The notes beneath the pieces are model-generated. The model made no database searches. It was not told the DNA's origin and saw only the letters and a program-made list of their open reading frames with translations. Position numbers and translations under genes: made by a program. This document shows positions 27,634 through 36,685 of a stretch of 58,947 nucleotides of DNA, piece after piece. This stretch comes from Thiorhodococcus sp. (GTDB lineage Bacteria > Pseudomonadota > Gammaproteobacteria > Chromatiales > Chromatiaceae). Numbering within the stretch: position 1 is the first letter of the stretch; each line of letters starts with the position of its first letter. Location of the stretch: assembly GCA_029257385.1 (NCBI GenBank), contig JARIBS010000055.1, forward strand, positions 1 to 58,947, read 5' to 3'.

Positions 27634-28134
27634 TTAAGTCGCTGGCGGACGCGAACGGTCTTCGTCGACGAACAGCATGGTCAAAATCAGGATGCCGACA
27701 CCAAGCGTGATGGCACTGTCGGCGATGTTGAAGGCCGGCCAGGGGTTAAAGAGCGCCATCGGGATGACGGGAAGATAGACCTGAATGAAATCGACGACGT
27801 GTCCCAGCAAGAGACGGTCGATCAGATTGCCGATCGCCCCGCCGATGAGCAACGCCAGACCGACGGCCTGGAATCGCTCGTCGCGCTTAAGGCGCAGCAA
27901 CCACCCGATCAGAAAGACGGTCAGACTCAGCGCCAGCACGACGAAGAACCAACGTTGCCAACCGCCCGCACCCGCAAGAAAGCTGAAGGCCGCGCCCTTG
28001 TTGAACATGAGCGTGAGGTTGAAATTCGGGATCACGGCAATCGCCTCGAAGGGTTCGAGCATGGCCAGCGCCAACCATTTAGTTGTCTGGTCGAGCGCCA
28101 AAATTGCCAGTGAGAGCCAAAGCCAGTGTTTCAC
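27634..28134 (-). CDS. lspA: lipoprotein signal peptidase (signal peptidase II)
   Basis: Inner-membrane aspartyl protease that cleaves lipoprotein signal peptides, such as those of the two lipoproteins at 21.5-22.7 kb. Four membrane segments are visible. The two catalytic aspartates are in NLIDRLLLGHVVDF and FNIADSAI, and the N-terminal LDQTTKW is conserved. I place the start at GTG 28134 (166 residues, VKHWLWLSL), with GAGA six bases before it. An in-frame TTG at 28155 would add seven residues. It follows ileS by about 115 bases, the usual pairing. Confidence 0.95.
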   Translation of the reverse strand: MKHWLWLSLAILALDQTTKWLALAMLEPFEAIAVIPNFNLTLMFNKGAAFSFLAGAGGWQRWFFVVLALSLTVFLIGWLLRLKRDERFQAVGLALLIGGAIGNLIDRLLLGHVVDFIQVYLPVIPMALFNPWPAFNIADSAITLGVGILILTMLFVDEDRSRPPAT

Positions 28135-28249
28135 GTGTTGTCTCGATGTTTGCAATAAGCGACGGTGTGAACGTCACAACCGCCGCAGGCTAATAATGGG
28201 TGCGTAGCGCACAGTGCGTCTTGAGCGGCGCGCATTTGCGCTCGACGGT

Positions 28250-31081
28250 TCAAGCAAAGCATCGCTGCTCCCCGTCACCGGCGATGTTTTCGACGCAGCG
28301 TGCGCACAGCTCGGGATGCTCAAGGTGATCACCCACATCGTCACGATGATGCCAGCAACGCACGCACTTGGGATGCGGCGAGGCCGCCACACGCACTGCC
28401 AGCCCATCCAGATCGGTGTCGGCTGCATCGTCGCTGCGTTCGGCGAGCGGATGCAGTCGCACTGCGGAGACGATGAGTGCGAAACGCACTTCGTCGGCGA
28501 GCAGCCGCAGCGTCTCGAGCAGCGTGTCCGAACAGTACAAATCCAGCTCCGCATCCAGGGATGAGCCAATCCGCCCGGCCTTGCGCGCCGCCTCCAGCGC
28601 GGGTCCGATGGCGATGCGTGAGGCGATGACCCGGTCCCAGAAGGCGCGATCCATGCCATCACCGTCATCGAGCGTGAACAGCCCCGGATACCAGATCTCG
28701 GTGAAGATCGTCTCGGCACGCTCGCCGGGGATCTCTTGCCAGATCTCATCTGCGGTAAAACTGAGAATCGGTGCCAGCCAGCGGCTCATCGCCTCGATGA
28801 CGTGATACATGGAACTCTGGCAGGAGCGTCTGGACAGGCTGTCTGCCTGGGTGGTGTATTGGCGGTCCTTGATGACGTCCAGATAGAAGCCGCCCATGTC
28901 GACGACACAGAACTGCTGCACCTTCTGGTAGATGACGTGAAACTGATAGTCCTGATAAGCCTGGATGACGTCGCGCTGCAACCGGTAGGCGCGATCCACC
29001 GCCCAGCGGTCGAGTTCGACCATCTCCGCCGGGGCGACCAGATTGACCTTCGGATCAAAACCATTGAGGTTGGCGAGCAGAAAACGCGCGGTGTTGCGAA
29101 TGCGCCGGTAGGCATCGGCGGTGCGCTTGAGAATTTCGTCGCTGACGCTCATCTCGGCGCGATAATCCGTGGCCGCAACCCACAGCCGAATGATGTCGGC
29201 ACCGAGCGTCTTCATCACCGTCTGCGGCTGGACGACGTTGCCCTTGGACTTGGACATCTTCTGGCCCTTGGCATCGACCGTAAAGCCGTGGGTCAGGACT
29301 TGCCGATAGGGCGCCCGGCCGTGCATGGCCACCGAGGTCAGGAGGGATGACTGAAACCAGCCACGGTGCTGGTCGGAGCCTTCCAGATAGAGATCGGCTG
29401 GGCTGTGGAGGTCGTCGCGCTGCTCCAGTACGCAGGCATGGGTGACGCCCGAGTCGAACCAGACATCGAGTGTGTCATGCACCTTCTCGTAACGGGCGCC
29501 CTCTTCCGCGCCGAGCAACTCTTCAGGAGCGAGCGTGAACCACGCCTCGATCCCCTGCTCCTCGACTAGCTTGGCGACCGTCTCGATCAGCTCCAGCGTC
29601 TTGGGGTGGAGTTCGGCGGTTTCTTTGTGAATGAACAGCGCGATTGGCACGCCCCAGGTGCGTTGCCGCGAGATACACCAGTCGGGACGCCCGCGGACCA
29701 TGCCGTCGATGCGGCTTTGCCCCCAGTCTGGCATCCAGCGGACGTGTTCGATCTCACCCAAGGCGGCCTCGCGCAGCCCCTGCTTGTCCATGCCGATGAA
29801 CCATTGCGACGTAGCGCGGAAAATGATCGGTGTCTTGTGACGCCAGCAGTGCGGATAGCTGTGCGTGAAACGGGTTTCGAGCAGAAGTGCTCCGCGTTCG
29901 GCGAGGACTTCGACGACGTGCGCATTGGCCTGAAAGACGTTTTCCCCCGCAAACAGCGGTGTGCCCGGCAGGAAACGGCCGTTGCCACCGACCGGATGAT
30001 CGACCGGCAGACCATAGCGCTGACCGATAATATAATCCTCAAGGCCGTGTCCAGGTGCGGTATGTACAGCCCCGGTTCCGGTCTCTAAGGTGACATGTTC
30101 GCCGAGGATGACCGGGACCTCGCGCTCCTGGAAAGGATGGTGCAGTCTCAGCCCCTCCAGGTCGATCCCGCGTCCATAGCCCACCACCCGATAGTGCTCG
30201 ATGCCCCAGCGATCCATGGTGTCTTTCAGCAACGCCTCGGCGACGATGAGACGCTCGCGCCCCTGCTGGGTGTCACACTCGACGACGGCATACTCGAACT
30301 CGGCGTTCAGCGCCACCGCCTGGTTGGCGGGCAGGGTCCAGGGCGTAGTCGTCCAGATCACGATCGAGACCGGACCCTCGCCGCAGCCCGAAGGCGTGCC
30401 GTGACAGCGCTCGGTGAGCGCCTCTGGCTCCACAAGGGCAAAGCGCACATCGATTGCGAGCGATTCTTTATCGTTGTACTCGACCTCGGCCTCGGCCAGC
30501 GCCGAACCGCAGTCGATACACCAATGCACGGGTTTTTCGCCCTGCTGGACATGACCGTTGGCAATGATCTGTCCGAGCGAACGGATGATCTGGGCCTCGA
30601 ATGCGAAATCCATCGTGAGATAGGGCCTGTCCCAGTCGCCGAACACGCCAAGGCGCTTGAAGTCCTCACGCTGTTTGTCGACCTGCTTGCCGGCATACTC
30701 ACGACACGCGACCCGAAACTCGGCGGCGCTGATCTTGTGACCCGGCTTGCCCCGCTTTTTCTCGACCTGAAGCTCGATCGGCAGTCCATGACAGTCCCAG
30801 CCGGGCACATAGGGCGCGTCGAGTCCATCGAGCGTGCGCGCCTTGACGATGATGTCCTTGAGCACCTTGTTGACCGCGTGACCGATATGGATATCGCCGT
30901 TCGCATAGGGCGGGCCGTCGTGCAGGATGAAGGTCGCAGCCCCCGCGCGGGCCTCGCGGATACGGGCATAGACGTCGAGCGACGCCCAGCGTGCAAGCAT
31001 CTCGGGTTCACGTTGAGCAAGATTGGCCTTCATGGCAAAGCCGGTGCTCGGGAGATTTAAGGTGCGCTTATAGTCAGTCAC
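28250..31081 (-). CDS. ileS: isoleucyl-tRNA synthetase
   Basis: Class I synthetase with editing. The 943-residue reading starts at GTG 31081 ([15 protein letters not shown]), which matches the family opening. [16 protein letters not shown] contains HIGH. The CP1 editing domain includes [13 protein letters not shown] and [13 protein letters not shown], and [10 protein letters not shown] is KMSKS. The C-terminal zinc finger is [12 protein letters not shown] with PELCARC. No ribF lies upstream, unlike in E. coli. It diverges from the methyltransferase gene at 31322, so the 240-base gap carries both promoters and marks the start of the accessory region. Confidence 0.97.
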   Translation of the reverse strand: MTDYKRTLNLPSTGFAMKANLAQREPEMLARWASLDVYARIREARAGAATFILHDGPPYANGDIHIGHAVNKVLKDIIVKARTLDGLDAPYVPGWDCHGLPIELQVEKKRGKPGHKISAAEFRVACREYAGKQVDKQREDFKRLGVFGDWDRPYLTMDFAFEAQIIRSLGQIIANGHVQQGEKPVHWCIDCGSALAEAEVEYNDKESLAIDVRFALVEPEALTERCHGTPSGCGEGPVSIVIWTTTPWTLPANQAVALNAEFEYAVVECDTQQGRERLIVAEALLKDTMDRWGIEHYRVVGYGRGIDLEGLRLHHPFQEREVPVILGEHVTLETGTGAVHTAPGHGLEDYIIGQRYGLPVDHPVGGNGRFLPGTPLFAGENVFQANAHVVEVLAERGALLLETRFTHSYPHCWRHKTPIIFRATSQWFIGMDKQGLREAALGEIEHVRWMPDWGQSRIDGMVRGRPDWCISRQRTWGVPIALFIHKETAELHPKTLELIETVAKLVEEQGIEAWFTLAPEELLGAEEGARYEKVHDTLDVWFDSGVTHACVLEQRDDLHSPADLYLEGSDQHRGWFQSSLLTSVAMHGRAPYRQVLTHGFTVDAKGQKMSKSKGNVVQPQTVMKTLGADIIRLWVAATDYRAEMSVSDEILKRTADAYRRIRNTARFLLANLNGFDPKVNLVAPAEMVELDRWAVDRAYRLQRDVIQAYQDYQFHVIYQKVQQFCVVDMGGFYLDVIKDRQYTTQADSLSRRSCQSSMYHVIEAMSRWLAPILSFTADEIWQEIPGERAETIFTEIWYPGLFTLDDGDGMDRAFWDRVIASRIAIGPALEAARKAGRIGSSLDAELDLYCSDTLLETLRLLADEVRFALIVSAVRLHPLAERSDDAADTDLDGLAVRVAASPHPKCVRCWHHRDDVGDHLEHPELCARCVENIAGDGEQRCFA

Positions 31082-31321
31082 TGCGATGGGTTCTCGGATG
31101 CGTCGCTCGGGCAAGGATTTTTCTATGCGGTGCACGCTACAAGCCGTGGGGCGCAGAATCAAGCGCGGCACACAGACTCCGCTGGGTTCTCTCGCGGCTC
31201 ACTCGGTATCTTAAGGACGCAAGCGGTGGCCGCGCAAAAAAATTCCGAGGCTTGCGCTGCACTTTTTGATAACCTGGCGTGCTGAAATCCGATCCAGATT
31301 AAGTATTGTCGAGGAGCCCGT

Positions 31322-33451
31322 ATGCGGGTCTTTAAGTGTATGAGACGTTCTGTCCTTGTTGTGCCGATGATGATTGGCCTGGCGCTCTCGCCCCTGGCAT
31401 CGCTAGCCAGCCAAGCCTTGGAGGTACCCCTATCGGGTCATCGCTCGATGATCCGCCTCGGCGCCATTCCCAATCCCGCAGCGGAGGACGCGCGGGCGGT
31501 TGCACAAGGCTTGTTCGACGCTCTGGAGCAAAAAGACCCGGCGCGGGTGTCCAAGGCGATGGGCCAGCTCCAAGCGCTTGCCAAGACAGAAAATGTGGGC
31601 GGCGGCAACTCGGCCATGCAATGGCTGGCGCGCGCCTGGCTCGAGTCGAGAGACGCCGAGTCCGAACTGGCGCGCACGCGGCCCGTCATGGAGCAGGCGT
31701 ACTTCGACTACTTCTTGGCCGACGATGCCAAGCATCTCAAGGAATATCTTCAGCGCAAGTATCGCGCCGGAGATTTCACTCTAAAAGACCCCGAGACTCA
31801 CCTCGTGCGCGGGACCTTCCTCGAAGACATGCTCATGTTCAACAACCCGATGCGCTCAGATTGGGATGCGACCGAGCGCGTGCTGGAGATCGTCGCGGAT
31901 CTCAAGCCGCAGGTGCGCCGGGTGATCGATCTCGGGGCAGGGTTTGGGTATTTTTCGCAAAAATTGGCCGAGACCCTGGGGCCGGAGTCGATCGTGCACG
32001 CAGTTGATACGCAAAAAGACTACGTCGAACAACTGCGTCAGTTCGTGAAACAGTACAACATCGAAGGCGTGCGCCCGGTCGTCTCTACGCCCGAGGATAT
32101 CAATGTCCAGGAAGAGACCGATCTCGTCTTTATCGCGTCCCTCTATCATGTGCTCTATGGCTGGAGTCAGCCGGGCCAGCGCAACGCGTTTATGGAGACC
32201 CTCAACAAAACCTTGCGCCCAGGCGGCTATCTGGTCGTGCTCGATAACCGCGACAACGATGGCGTGTCGCTGCACAATTCCTTCCTGAGCAAGGATTTCG
32301 CAATCGCTCAGTTGTATTTCTATGGCTTTGAACTCGTCCGCAGCGAAGACCTCTCGCCCTATCGCTATGCGCTGGTGCTCAAAAAGGCCGCGCCCGAGCC
32401 CCCCAAGCAACCCGTCTTCACGCAATCCGAACAGAGCGCTTTGATCCGGGTCGACAGCTCCGACTCGGTCGTGCATATCGGCAGTCTCGATTCATTCGAT
32501 ATCACCCCTTCCGGTGTCGCTGCGGCGAAACTGCTCATGCGCGCGCTCAACGACTCAGACATGCAATCGGCCCGCGCCGCGATCGATCTCTATGAAAACC
32601 TGATTCCGAGCGAAAATTTTGGCGGCGAATACACAGCGCTTCAGTGGGTCGCGCAATATCTGGCAGGCTCCGAGGAAACACGCCAGAGCATGACAGAAGA
32701 CCCCCTGTCGGCCGAGTTTCTGGCCTATCTGGCCGAGGACGACTACGCGCCGCTGAAGCTCTATGTCGAGAAAAAGTACAAACTCGCCGCACCGCAGGTC
32801 TCGGTTGAGGAGGCGTTGGATGAAAAAACCCGGGAGATCGGGATCATCCGGCGTCAGGCGCTGGAGGATTTCATCCTGTTTAACAACCCGCGACGTGAGT
32901 CCTGGGAGAAGTCCTCCAAGATCCTTGATGCCCTACCCTTAAGCAGCGGGGACACGGTGGTCGATCTGGGGAGCGGTCCGGGCTATTTCAGCTTCAAGTT
33001 CGCCGATAAGGTTGGCCCAGAGGGCCAGGTTCACGCCTTCGACACGAAGGACTCGCACATCGACTATCTCAATTCGCTGACCAAAAAGTGGGAGATCGGC
33101 AATATTCGGGCCTCGGTCTCATCGACCGAGGGTTTTGAAATTCCCCAACCCGGCTCGGCGGACATGGTCTTTATGTGCTCGCTGTATCACATCCTCTATG
33201 CGGTCTCTTCGCAGACCGAACGCGATGGCATGATCGCCAGCACCATCAAGGCACTAAAGCCCGGCGGTCGGTTCGCCATCGTCGACAATGGCCCAGTCGA
33301 TCAGGGCAAGCTGCCCTACCACGGCCCTTATATTCGCCAGGAGTTGATCCGCGCGCAGCTCGAAGCCTACGGCTTCAAATTCGAGTCCATCGAGCAGGTC
33401 ATCCCGCAGCGCTATTTGATGGTCTTCTCCCATGGCGCGAGCGCCAACTAA
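31322..33451 (+). CDS. apparently exported protein with two tandem SAM-methyltransferase units
   Basis: A 709-residue protein of two similar halves. AGGAG lies six bases before the ATG. Residues 1-33 look like a Sec signal peptide (MRRSVLVVPMMIGLALSPLASLAS). Each half has a helical lead, then a class I methyltransferase fold. Unit 1 has LEDMLMFNNPMRSDWD at 167-182, motif I VIDLGAGFGYFS at 201-212 and SLYHVLYG at 273-280. Unit 2 repeats these as LEDFILFNNPRRESWE at 514-529, VVDLGSGPGYFS at 546-557 and SLYHILYA at 620-627. The acidic residue after strand 2 is DT in both (HAVDT, HAFDT), so both SAM sites look intact. A methyltransferase outside the cytoplasm would lack SAM, which is the odd part. 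The family is a guess; the duplication is directly visible. The next gene follows after 77 bases. Confidence 0.82.
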   Translation: MRVFKCMRRSVLVVPMMIGLALSPLASLASQALEVPLSGHRSMIRLGAIPNPAAEDARAVAQGLFDALEQKDPARVSKAMGQLQALAKTENVGGGNSAMQWLARAWLESRDAESELARTRPVMEQAYFDYFLADDAKHLKEYLQRKYRAGDFTLKDPETHLVRGTFLEDMLMFNNPMRSDWDATERVLEIVADLKPQVRRVIDLGAGFGYFSQKLAETLGPESIVHAVDTQKDYVEQLRQFVKQYNIEGVRPVVSTPEDINVQEETDLVFIASLYHVLYGWSQPGQRNAFMETLNKTLRPGGYLVVLDNRDNDGVSLHNSFLSKDFAIAQLYFYGFELVRSEDLSPYRYALVLKKAAPEPPKQPVFTQSEQSALIRVDSSDSVVHIGSLDSFDITPSGVAAAKLLMRALNDSDMQSARAAIDLYENLIPSENFGGEYTALQWVAQYLAGSEETRQSMTEDPLSAEFLAYLAEDDYAPLKLYVEKKYKLAAPQVSVEEALDEKTREIGIIRRQALEDFILFNNPRRESWEKSSKILDALPLSSGDTVVDLGSGPGYFSFKFADKVGPEGQVHAFDTKDSHIDYLNSLTKKWEIGNIRASVSSTEGFEIPQPGSADMVFMCSLYHILYAVSSQTERDGMIASTIKALKPGGRFAIVDNGPVDQGKLPYHGPYIRQELIRAQLEAYGFKFESIEQVIPQRYLMVFSHGASAN

Positions 33452-33464
33452 GCGCCCCACTGAC

Positions 33465-33495
33465 GCACGCCGCCCCGAGCACGGTAGCGGCGTGC
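33465..33495 (+). terminator. hairpin between the tandem methyltransferase gene and the next
   Basis: GCACGCCGC (33465-33473) pairs perfectly over nine bases with GCGGCGTGC (33487-33495) around a 13-base loop. A run of six T follows about fifteen bases later (33511-33516), just before the ribosome-binding site of the next gene. It may be a partial terminator that lowers expression of the downstream gene. Confidence 0.45.
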
Positions 33496-33528
33496 AGAAA
33501 CCCATGCCTATTTTTTGGAGGTCCATAC

Positions 33529-34434
33529 ATGAAGACACCTCAGCCAGCTACACTTCTGAGCCTGGTCGCACTGGTGTGCTCGATAACCGCAATCGCACTC
33601 CAGTTCATACCCTTGAATGATCCTGTGGCGCAGCACGCTGATCAGATCGAGCCGCAATCCCTCGCCGCGCGTTCCGTGACTCAGATGGAACCCAAAAAGG
33701 CCGCTCCACAGGAGTCGGGCGCGGATGCGCTGGCAGCGCAAGATCAACGCATCGCCAACCTGGAGCGCCAGCTCGCACAGTTCGAGCGGGTCATCCGCAC
33801 CTCCGGACTCGATGCGGCCGCCCCGTATCTGATGCCGCCGCCCGGCAGCGATGCGCCAGTGCTCGCGCACATCGGTGAGCAGTACGCGACGCGCGCGCGT
33901 TTTGAGGAGCGGCGCAAGGGCCTGCTCGAGCGCGCCGAGGATATGCGCCAGAACGACCGCGAGACCTATGGCGCCGACAACGCTCAGGCCATCGCCGATC
34001 TCTACAGTAAGGCGCGTCCAATGCGCGGCAACCAGAGCAACGAACAGCGCGCCGAGCGCGAGGCGGCGCTCAACAAGCTGATGAGCGATTATCCGGAGGC
34101 TTGGTCGACCAGCGTCGCGGTCGCCGAGCAGGCGCTCGACGCGGCCATCAATCGCAACGCCGAGGGGGCCGAAAGCTACTACAAATCACTGGTCGAGACG
34201 TCGCCCTACGCGGAGGTCGTCACCGAGCAGGGCATCAATGCCATCCCGACACTCCAAGCCTATCTGGCGCGCCAGTACGTCGAGCAAGGGCGTTTCGATG
34301 AGGCCACGACGATCCTCGATGCGCTGAGCGCGCAGACCGACAGCATCATCCTCGCACCCAGCGAGATGGGCGAGCCTACGGCGACGGACGCGCAAGACAT
34401 CGTGACGGAGTTGCGCGACAAGATCGCTCGCTAG
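33529..34434 (+). CDS. unrecognised membrane-anchored helical protein
   Basis: A 301-residue protein with an excellent ribosome-binding site (GGAGG, about eight bases before the ATG). One N-terminal membrane segment (LLSLVALVCSITAIALQFI) is followed by a short coiled coil near residues 65-85 (QDQRIANLERQLAQFERVI). A largely helical C-terminal part follows, with TPR-like pairs such as AEGAESYYKSLVETS and LARQYVEQGRFDEATTIL. This fits a periplasmic scaffold anchored in the inner membrane. I recognise no family beyond possible tetratricopeptide-like repeats. It probably belongs with the exported methyltransferase before it. Confidence 0.72.
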   Translation: MKTPQPATLLSLVALVCSITAIALQFIPLNDPVAQHADQIEPQSLAARSVTQMEPKKAAPQESGADALAAQDQRIANLERQLAQFERVIRTSGLDAAAPYLMPPPGSDAPVLAHIGEQYATRARFEERRKGLLERAEDMRQNDRETYGADNAQAIADLYSKARPMRGNQSNEQRAEREAALNKLMSDYPEAWSTSVAVAEQALDAAINRNAEGAESYYKSLVETSPYAEVVTEQGINAIPTLQAYLARQYVEQGRFDEATTILDALSAQTDSIILAPSEMGEPTATDAQDIVTELRDKIAR

Positions 34435-34688
34435 CCGGTCCTGACATCAGGCGCGTCCTGTTGTGTTTGTGCGTGGCGCGCATCCCCTGGCGAATCCTTC
34501 TTCCAAGAGATCGCATCGCGCTGCCTGGCCCTCCTGCGGCAGTGAACTCAAGCCTATAAACGCTCAGAAATGGAGTGAAATTCAGCGATGCGGCCCGATT
34601 ATACTCATAGGCTTGAGGCGAGATGACTGAGAGGCGGGAAACGCACAGCGTTGCTGTTCAACTGGCGTAATGGATAGGTAGCTCAGTC
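34435..34688. other. intergenic region with a long-arm inverted repeat
   Basis: 254 bases between the helical protein and the EamA gene. It holds the eleven-base perfect inverted repeat listed separately and otherwise nothing recognised as a gene or tRNA. It separates the cluster into two likely transcripts. Confidence 0.5.
34547..34617. repeat. eleven-base inverted repeat upstream of the EamA/radical-SAM operon
   Basis: CTCAAGCCTAT (34547-34557) and ATAGGCTTGAG (34607-34617) are perfect inverted copies 49 bases apart. They could form a long hairpin or be two half-sites for a regulator. The second arm is about 70 bases before the GTG start of the permease gene. Confidence 0.5.
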
Positions 34689-35609
34689 GTGGCATTGGAA
34701 TTGATCGGGATCTTGGCCGCCCTGGGATCGGCGGCCTCCTGGGCTATCGGGGCGTTGCTCCTAAAACCCTTCGCTGAACGCCTTCCGGCAATGGGCCTGG
34801 CCTTTGCCAAGGGCATCCTGGGGCTGCTCCTGCTGGGGCTTGCGATACTGGTGCTGGGTATTCCATCCATCACCGCGCCGGTCTTCTGGGTGCTGCTCCT
34901 GAGCGGGGTGCTCGGCATCGGCGTCGCCGATACCCTGTTCTTCAAGGCGCTGCGCGAACTCTCACCCCATTCGGTCGTGCAGTTGATGCTGCTGGGACAG
35001 GTCGCAACCATCGCCATGGCGATGGTGTTTCTCGGTGAAACGCTGGCCTGGCAGGAATTGCTGGGCGTGGTGCTGGTCATAGTTGGCGTGGCCGTGGTGC
35101 TGACCGAACCCGCGCCAGCCAGCGGCAAGCAGCCACGAGACCAACACCAGATGAGCGCGACCAGGCGAGGCATCATCTTCGGCTTAGTGTCAGTCATGTC
35201 GATGGCGGTTTCGGTCACCATGGCCAAAGGCGTGCTCGACGAAGTGGATGCACTGACGGCGACCTTTCTGCGGATTCTCGGCGGTGTGATCTCGCTCTTT
35301 CTGCTGGCGCCGCTGTTTTATCTCGGACGCGGCAATTGGCTCACGCCCCTGGTGTCGGATCGACGACTGGCTTGGAGATTCGTCGCCATCGCGATCTTCA
35401 TGACCTTTGGCGGATTCTTCCTGTCGCTGCTGGCCATGAAATTGACGCCTCTGGCGATTGCCAACACCCTTTTGTCGACCGAGCCGCTGTTTGTGCTGTT
35501 GATCATGGCCGTGTTCTACAAAGAGTCGCCGGATGCGCGTCGCCTGACCGGCAGTCTCATCGGGGTAGTCGGCGTGGGCTTGATTTCCAGCAAGAGTTTT
35601 TTGACGTAG
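34689..35609 (+). CDS. EamA-family (drug/metabolite) transporter
   Basis: A 306-residue inner-membrane protein with about ten hydrophobic segments in two EamA halves. The first half starts with LIGILAALGSAASWAIGALLLKPFA. The second starts with RRGIIFGLVSVMSMAVSVTMAKGVL. The halves are joined by a charged loop near residues 140-155. Family members export or import amino acids, nucleotides or drugs, and substrate cannot be read from sequence. Translation starts at GTG with a weak site. The stop is 12 bases before the radical SAM gene, so the two form an operon and it may move that enzyme's substrate or product. Confidence 0.88.
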   Translation: MALELIGILAALGSAASWAIGALLLKPFAERLPAMGLAFAKGILGLLLLGLAILVLGIPSITAPVFWVLLLSGVLGIGVADTLFFKALRELSPHSVVQLMLLGQVATIAMAMVFLGETLAWQELLGVVLVIVGVAVVLTEPAPASGKQPRDQHQMSATRRGIIFGLVSVMSMAVSVTMAKGVLDEVDALTATFLRILGGVISLFLLAPLFYLGRGNWLTPLVSDRRLAWRFVAIAIFMTFGGFFLSLLAMKLTPLAIANTLLSTEPLFVLLIMAVFYKESPDARRLTGSLIGVVGVGLISSKSFLT

Positions 35610-35621
35610 TGAGGTCGGATC

Positions 35622-36656
35622 ATGAAAGCCAATGAAGAGGTCCAGCAGCAACGTAGCCTAGAGACCATTTACGAGCGGGCGCTTGCCGCAGAAGTGTCCG
35701 ATGACTCCGTGAGGGCGGCGCTGCATGCACGCGGCGAGGCTCAGGAACGGCTCTTCGCGGCCGCACGCGCGGCACGGCTTGAGGGCTTTCCCGATCGGTA
35801 CGCCGAGATCCGCAGCGTGGTCGAGATCTCCAATATCTGCAAACAGCGTTGCAACTACTGCAACATCGGCTGCGAGGACACGAAAAAATACGTCATTCCC
35901 TCCAACGACCTGCTCGACATCGCCTCCTTTCTCTACCGGGAACGTGGGCGGCGGGTTCTGCTGTTGCAGTCGGGTGAGAACAAAGACCGGCGCTTCGTCT
36001 CGAACGTCATCGACGCCTGCGCCGCGATCAAGGACAAAATGCCGGATATCGAGCTGATCGGCTGTATCGGCAACCTGAGCTACGATCAGTATCGCCAGAT
36101 GCGCCAAGCCGGTGTCGAGCGTTATCTGTTGAAGGTCGAGGCGTCGCGTCCCGCCCTGTACGAGACCGTAAAGCCCAATGACACCTGGAGCGAGCGGCTC
36201 CAGTGTCTCGACGATCTGGCCGAGCTGGGCTTTAAGATCGGAAGCGGCATCATCGTGGGACTACCGGGACAGACCGATGAGGATCTGCTCGCGGATCTCA
36301 AATTCCTGTCCGAGCGCAATCTGCACATGGTCAGTGCCTCGGTGTTCATCCCCGGACACAACACCACGTACGAGCACATGCCGTGCGGAGACGTCGAAAC
36401 CACCCTGAATTTCATGGCGTTGCTGCGGATCAGAAACCCCACGGCACTCATGCCCACGACCAGCTCCCTGGGAAAGCTCAAGCCCGATGGTCAGTTCATC
36501 GGGGTCATGGCCGGCGCCAATACCGTCACCATCCACGATGGAACGCCTCAGGAATTGCAACATCTGTTTCCGATCTATGACGACAAACGCTACCGGCCAA
36601 ACGATGATTATCTGCGCGCGATCGTGGAGCGCGCGGGCCTGCGTTTCGACGAGTAA
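35622..36656 (+). CDS. radical SAM enzyme of the HydE/BioB-like group
   Basis: A 344-residue protein with the radical SAM cluster site C73-x3-C77-x2-C80 (ISNICKQRCNYCNIG) and a GAGG site before the ATG. The barrel shows LLLQSGE, the VERYLLKVEASRP segment and GSGIIVGLPGQTDEDL. The C-terminal part has TSSLGKLKPDGQF and GANTVTIHDG. This pattern is closest to HydE and PylB within the biotin-synthase-like group. HydE itself needs HydF, HydG and an [FeFe] hydrogenase, none of which is here, so another reaction is likely. It lies in an operon with the EamA gene before it and the HemN-like gene 29 bases after it. Confidence 0.85.
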   Translation: MKANEEVQQQRSLETIYERALAAEVSDDSVRAALHARGEAQERLFAAARAARLEGFPDRYAEIRSVVEISNICKQRCNYCNIGCEDTKKYVIPSNDLLDIASFLYRERGRRVLLLQSGENKDRRFVSNVIDACAAIKDKMPDIELIGCIGNLSYDQYRQMRQAGVERYLLKVEASRPALYETVKPNDTWSERLQCLDDLAELGFKIGSGIIVGLPGQTDEDLLADLKFLSERNLHMVSASVFIPGHNTTYEHMPCGDVETTLNFMALLRIRNPTALMPTTSSLGKLKPDGQFIGVMAGANTVTIHDGTPQELQHLFPIYDDKRYRPNDDYLRAIVERAGLRFDE

Positions 36657-36685
36657 TCGACTGTAAGCAGCGCGGAGAGAATGAT

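Noticed and set aside
30095-31060. 321-codon open frame antisense to ileS
   Set aside because: It is a reverse-strand frame of the synthetase with no recognisable motif and no ribosome-binding site.
34435-34688. tRNA gene suggested by short stem-like repeats
   Set aside because: No cloverleaf, no TTCGA-type loop and no CCA end could be found; only the eleven-base inverted repeat is real.
35622-36656. HydE as part of [FeFe]-hydrogenase maturation
   Set aside because: No HydF, HydG or hydrogenase gene in the window; only the broad HydE/PylB-like resemblance is kept.
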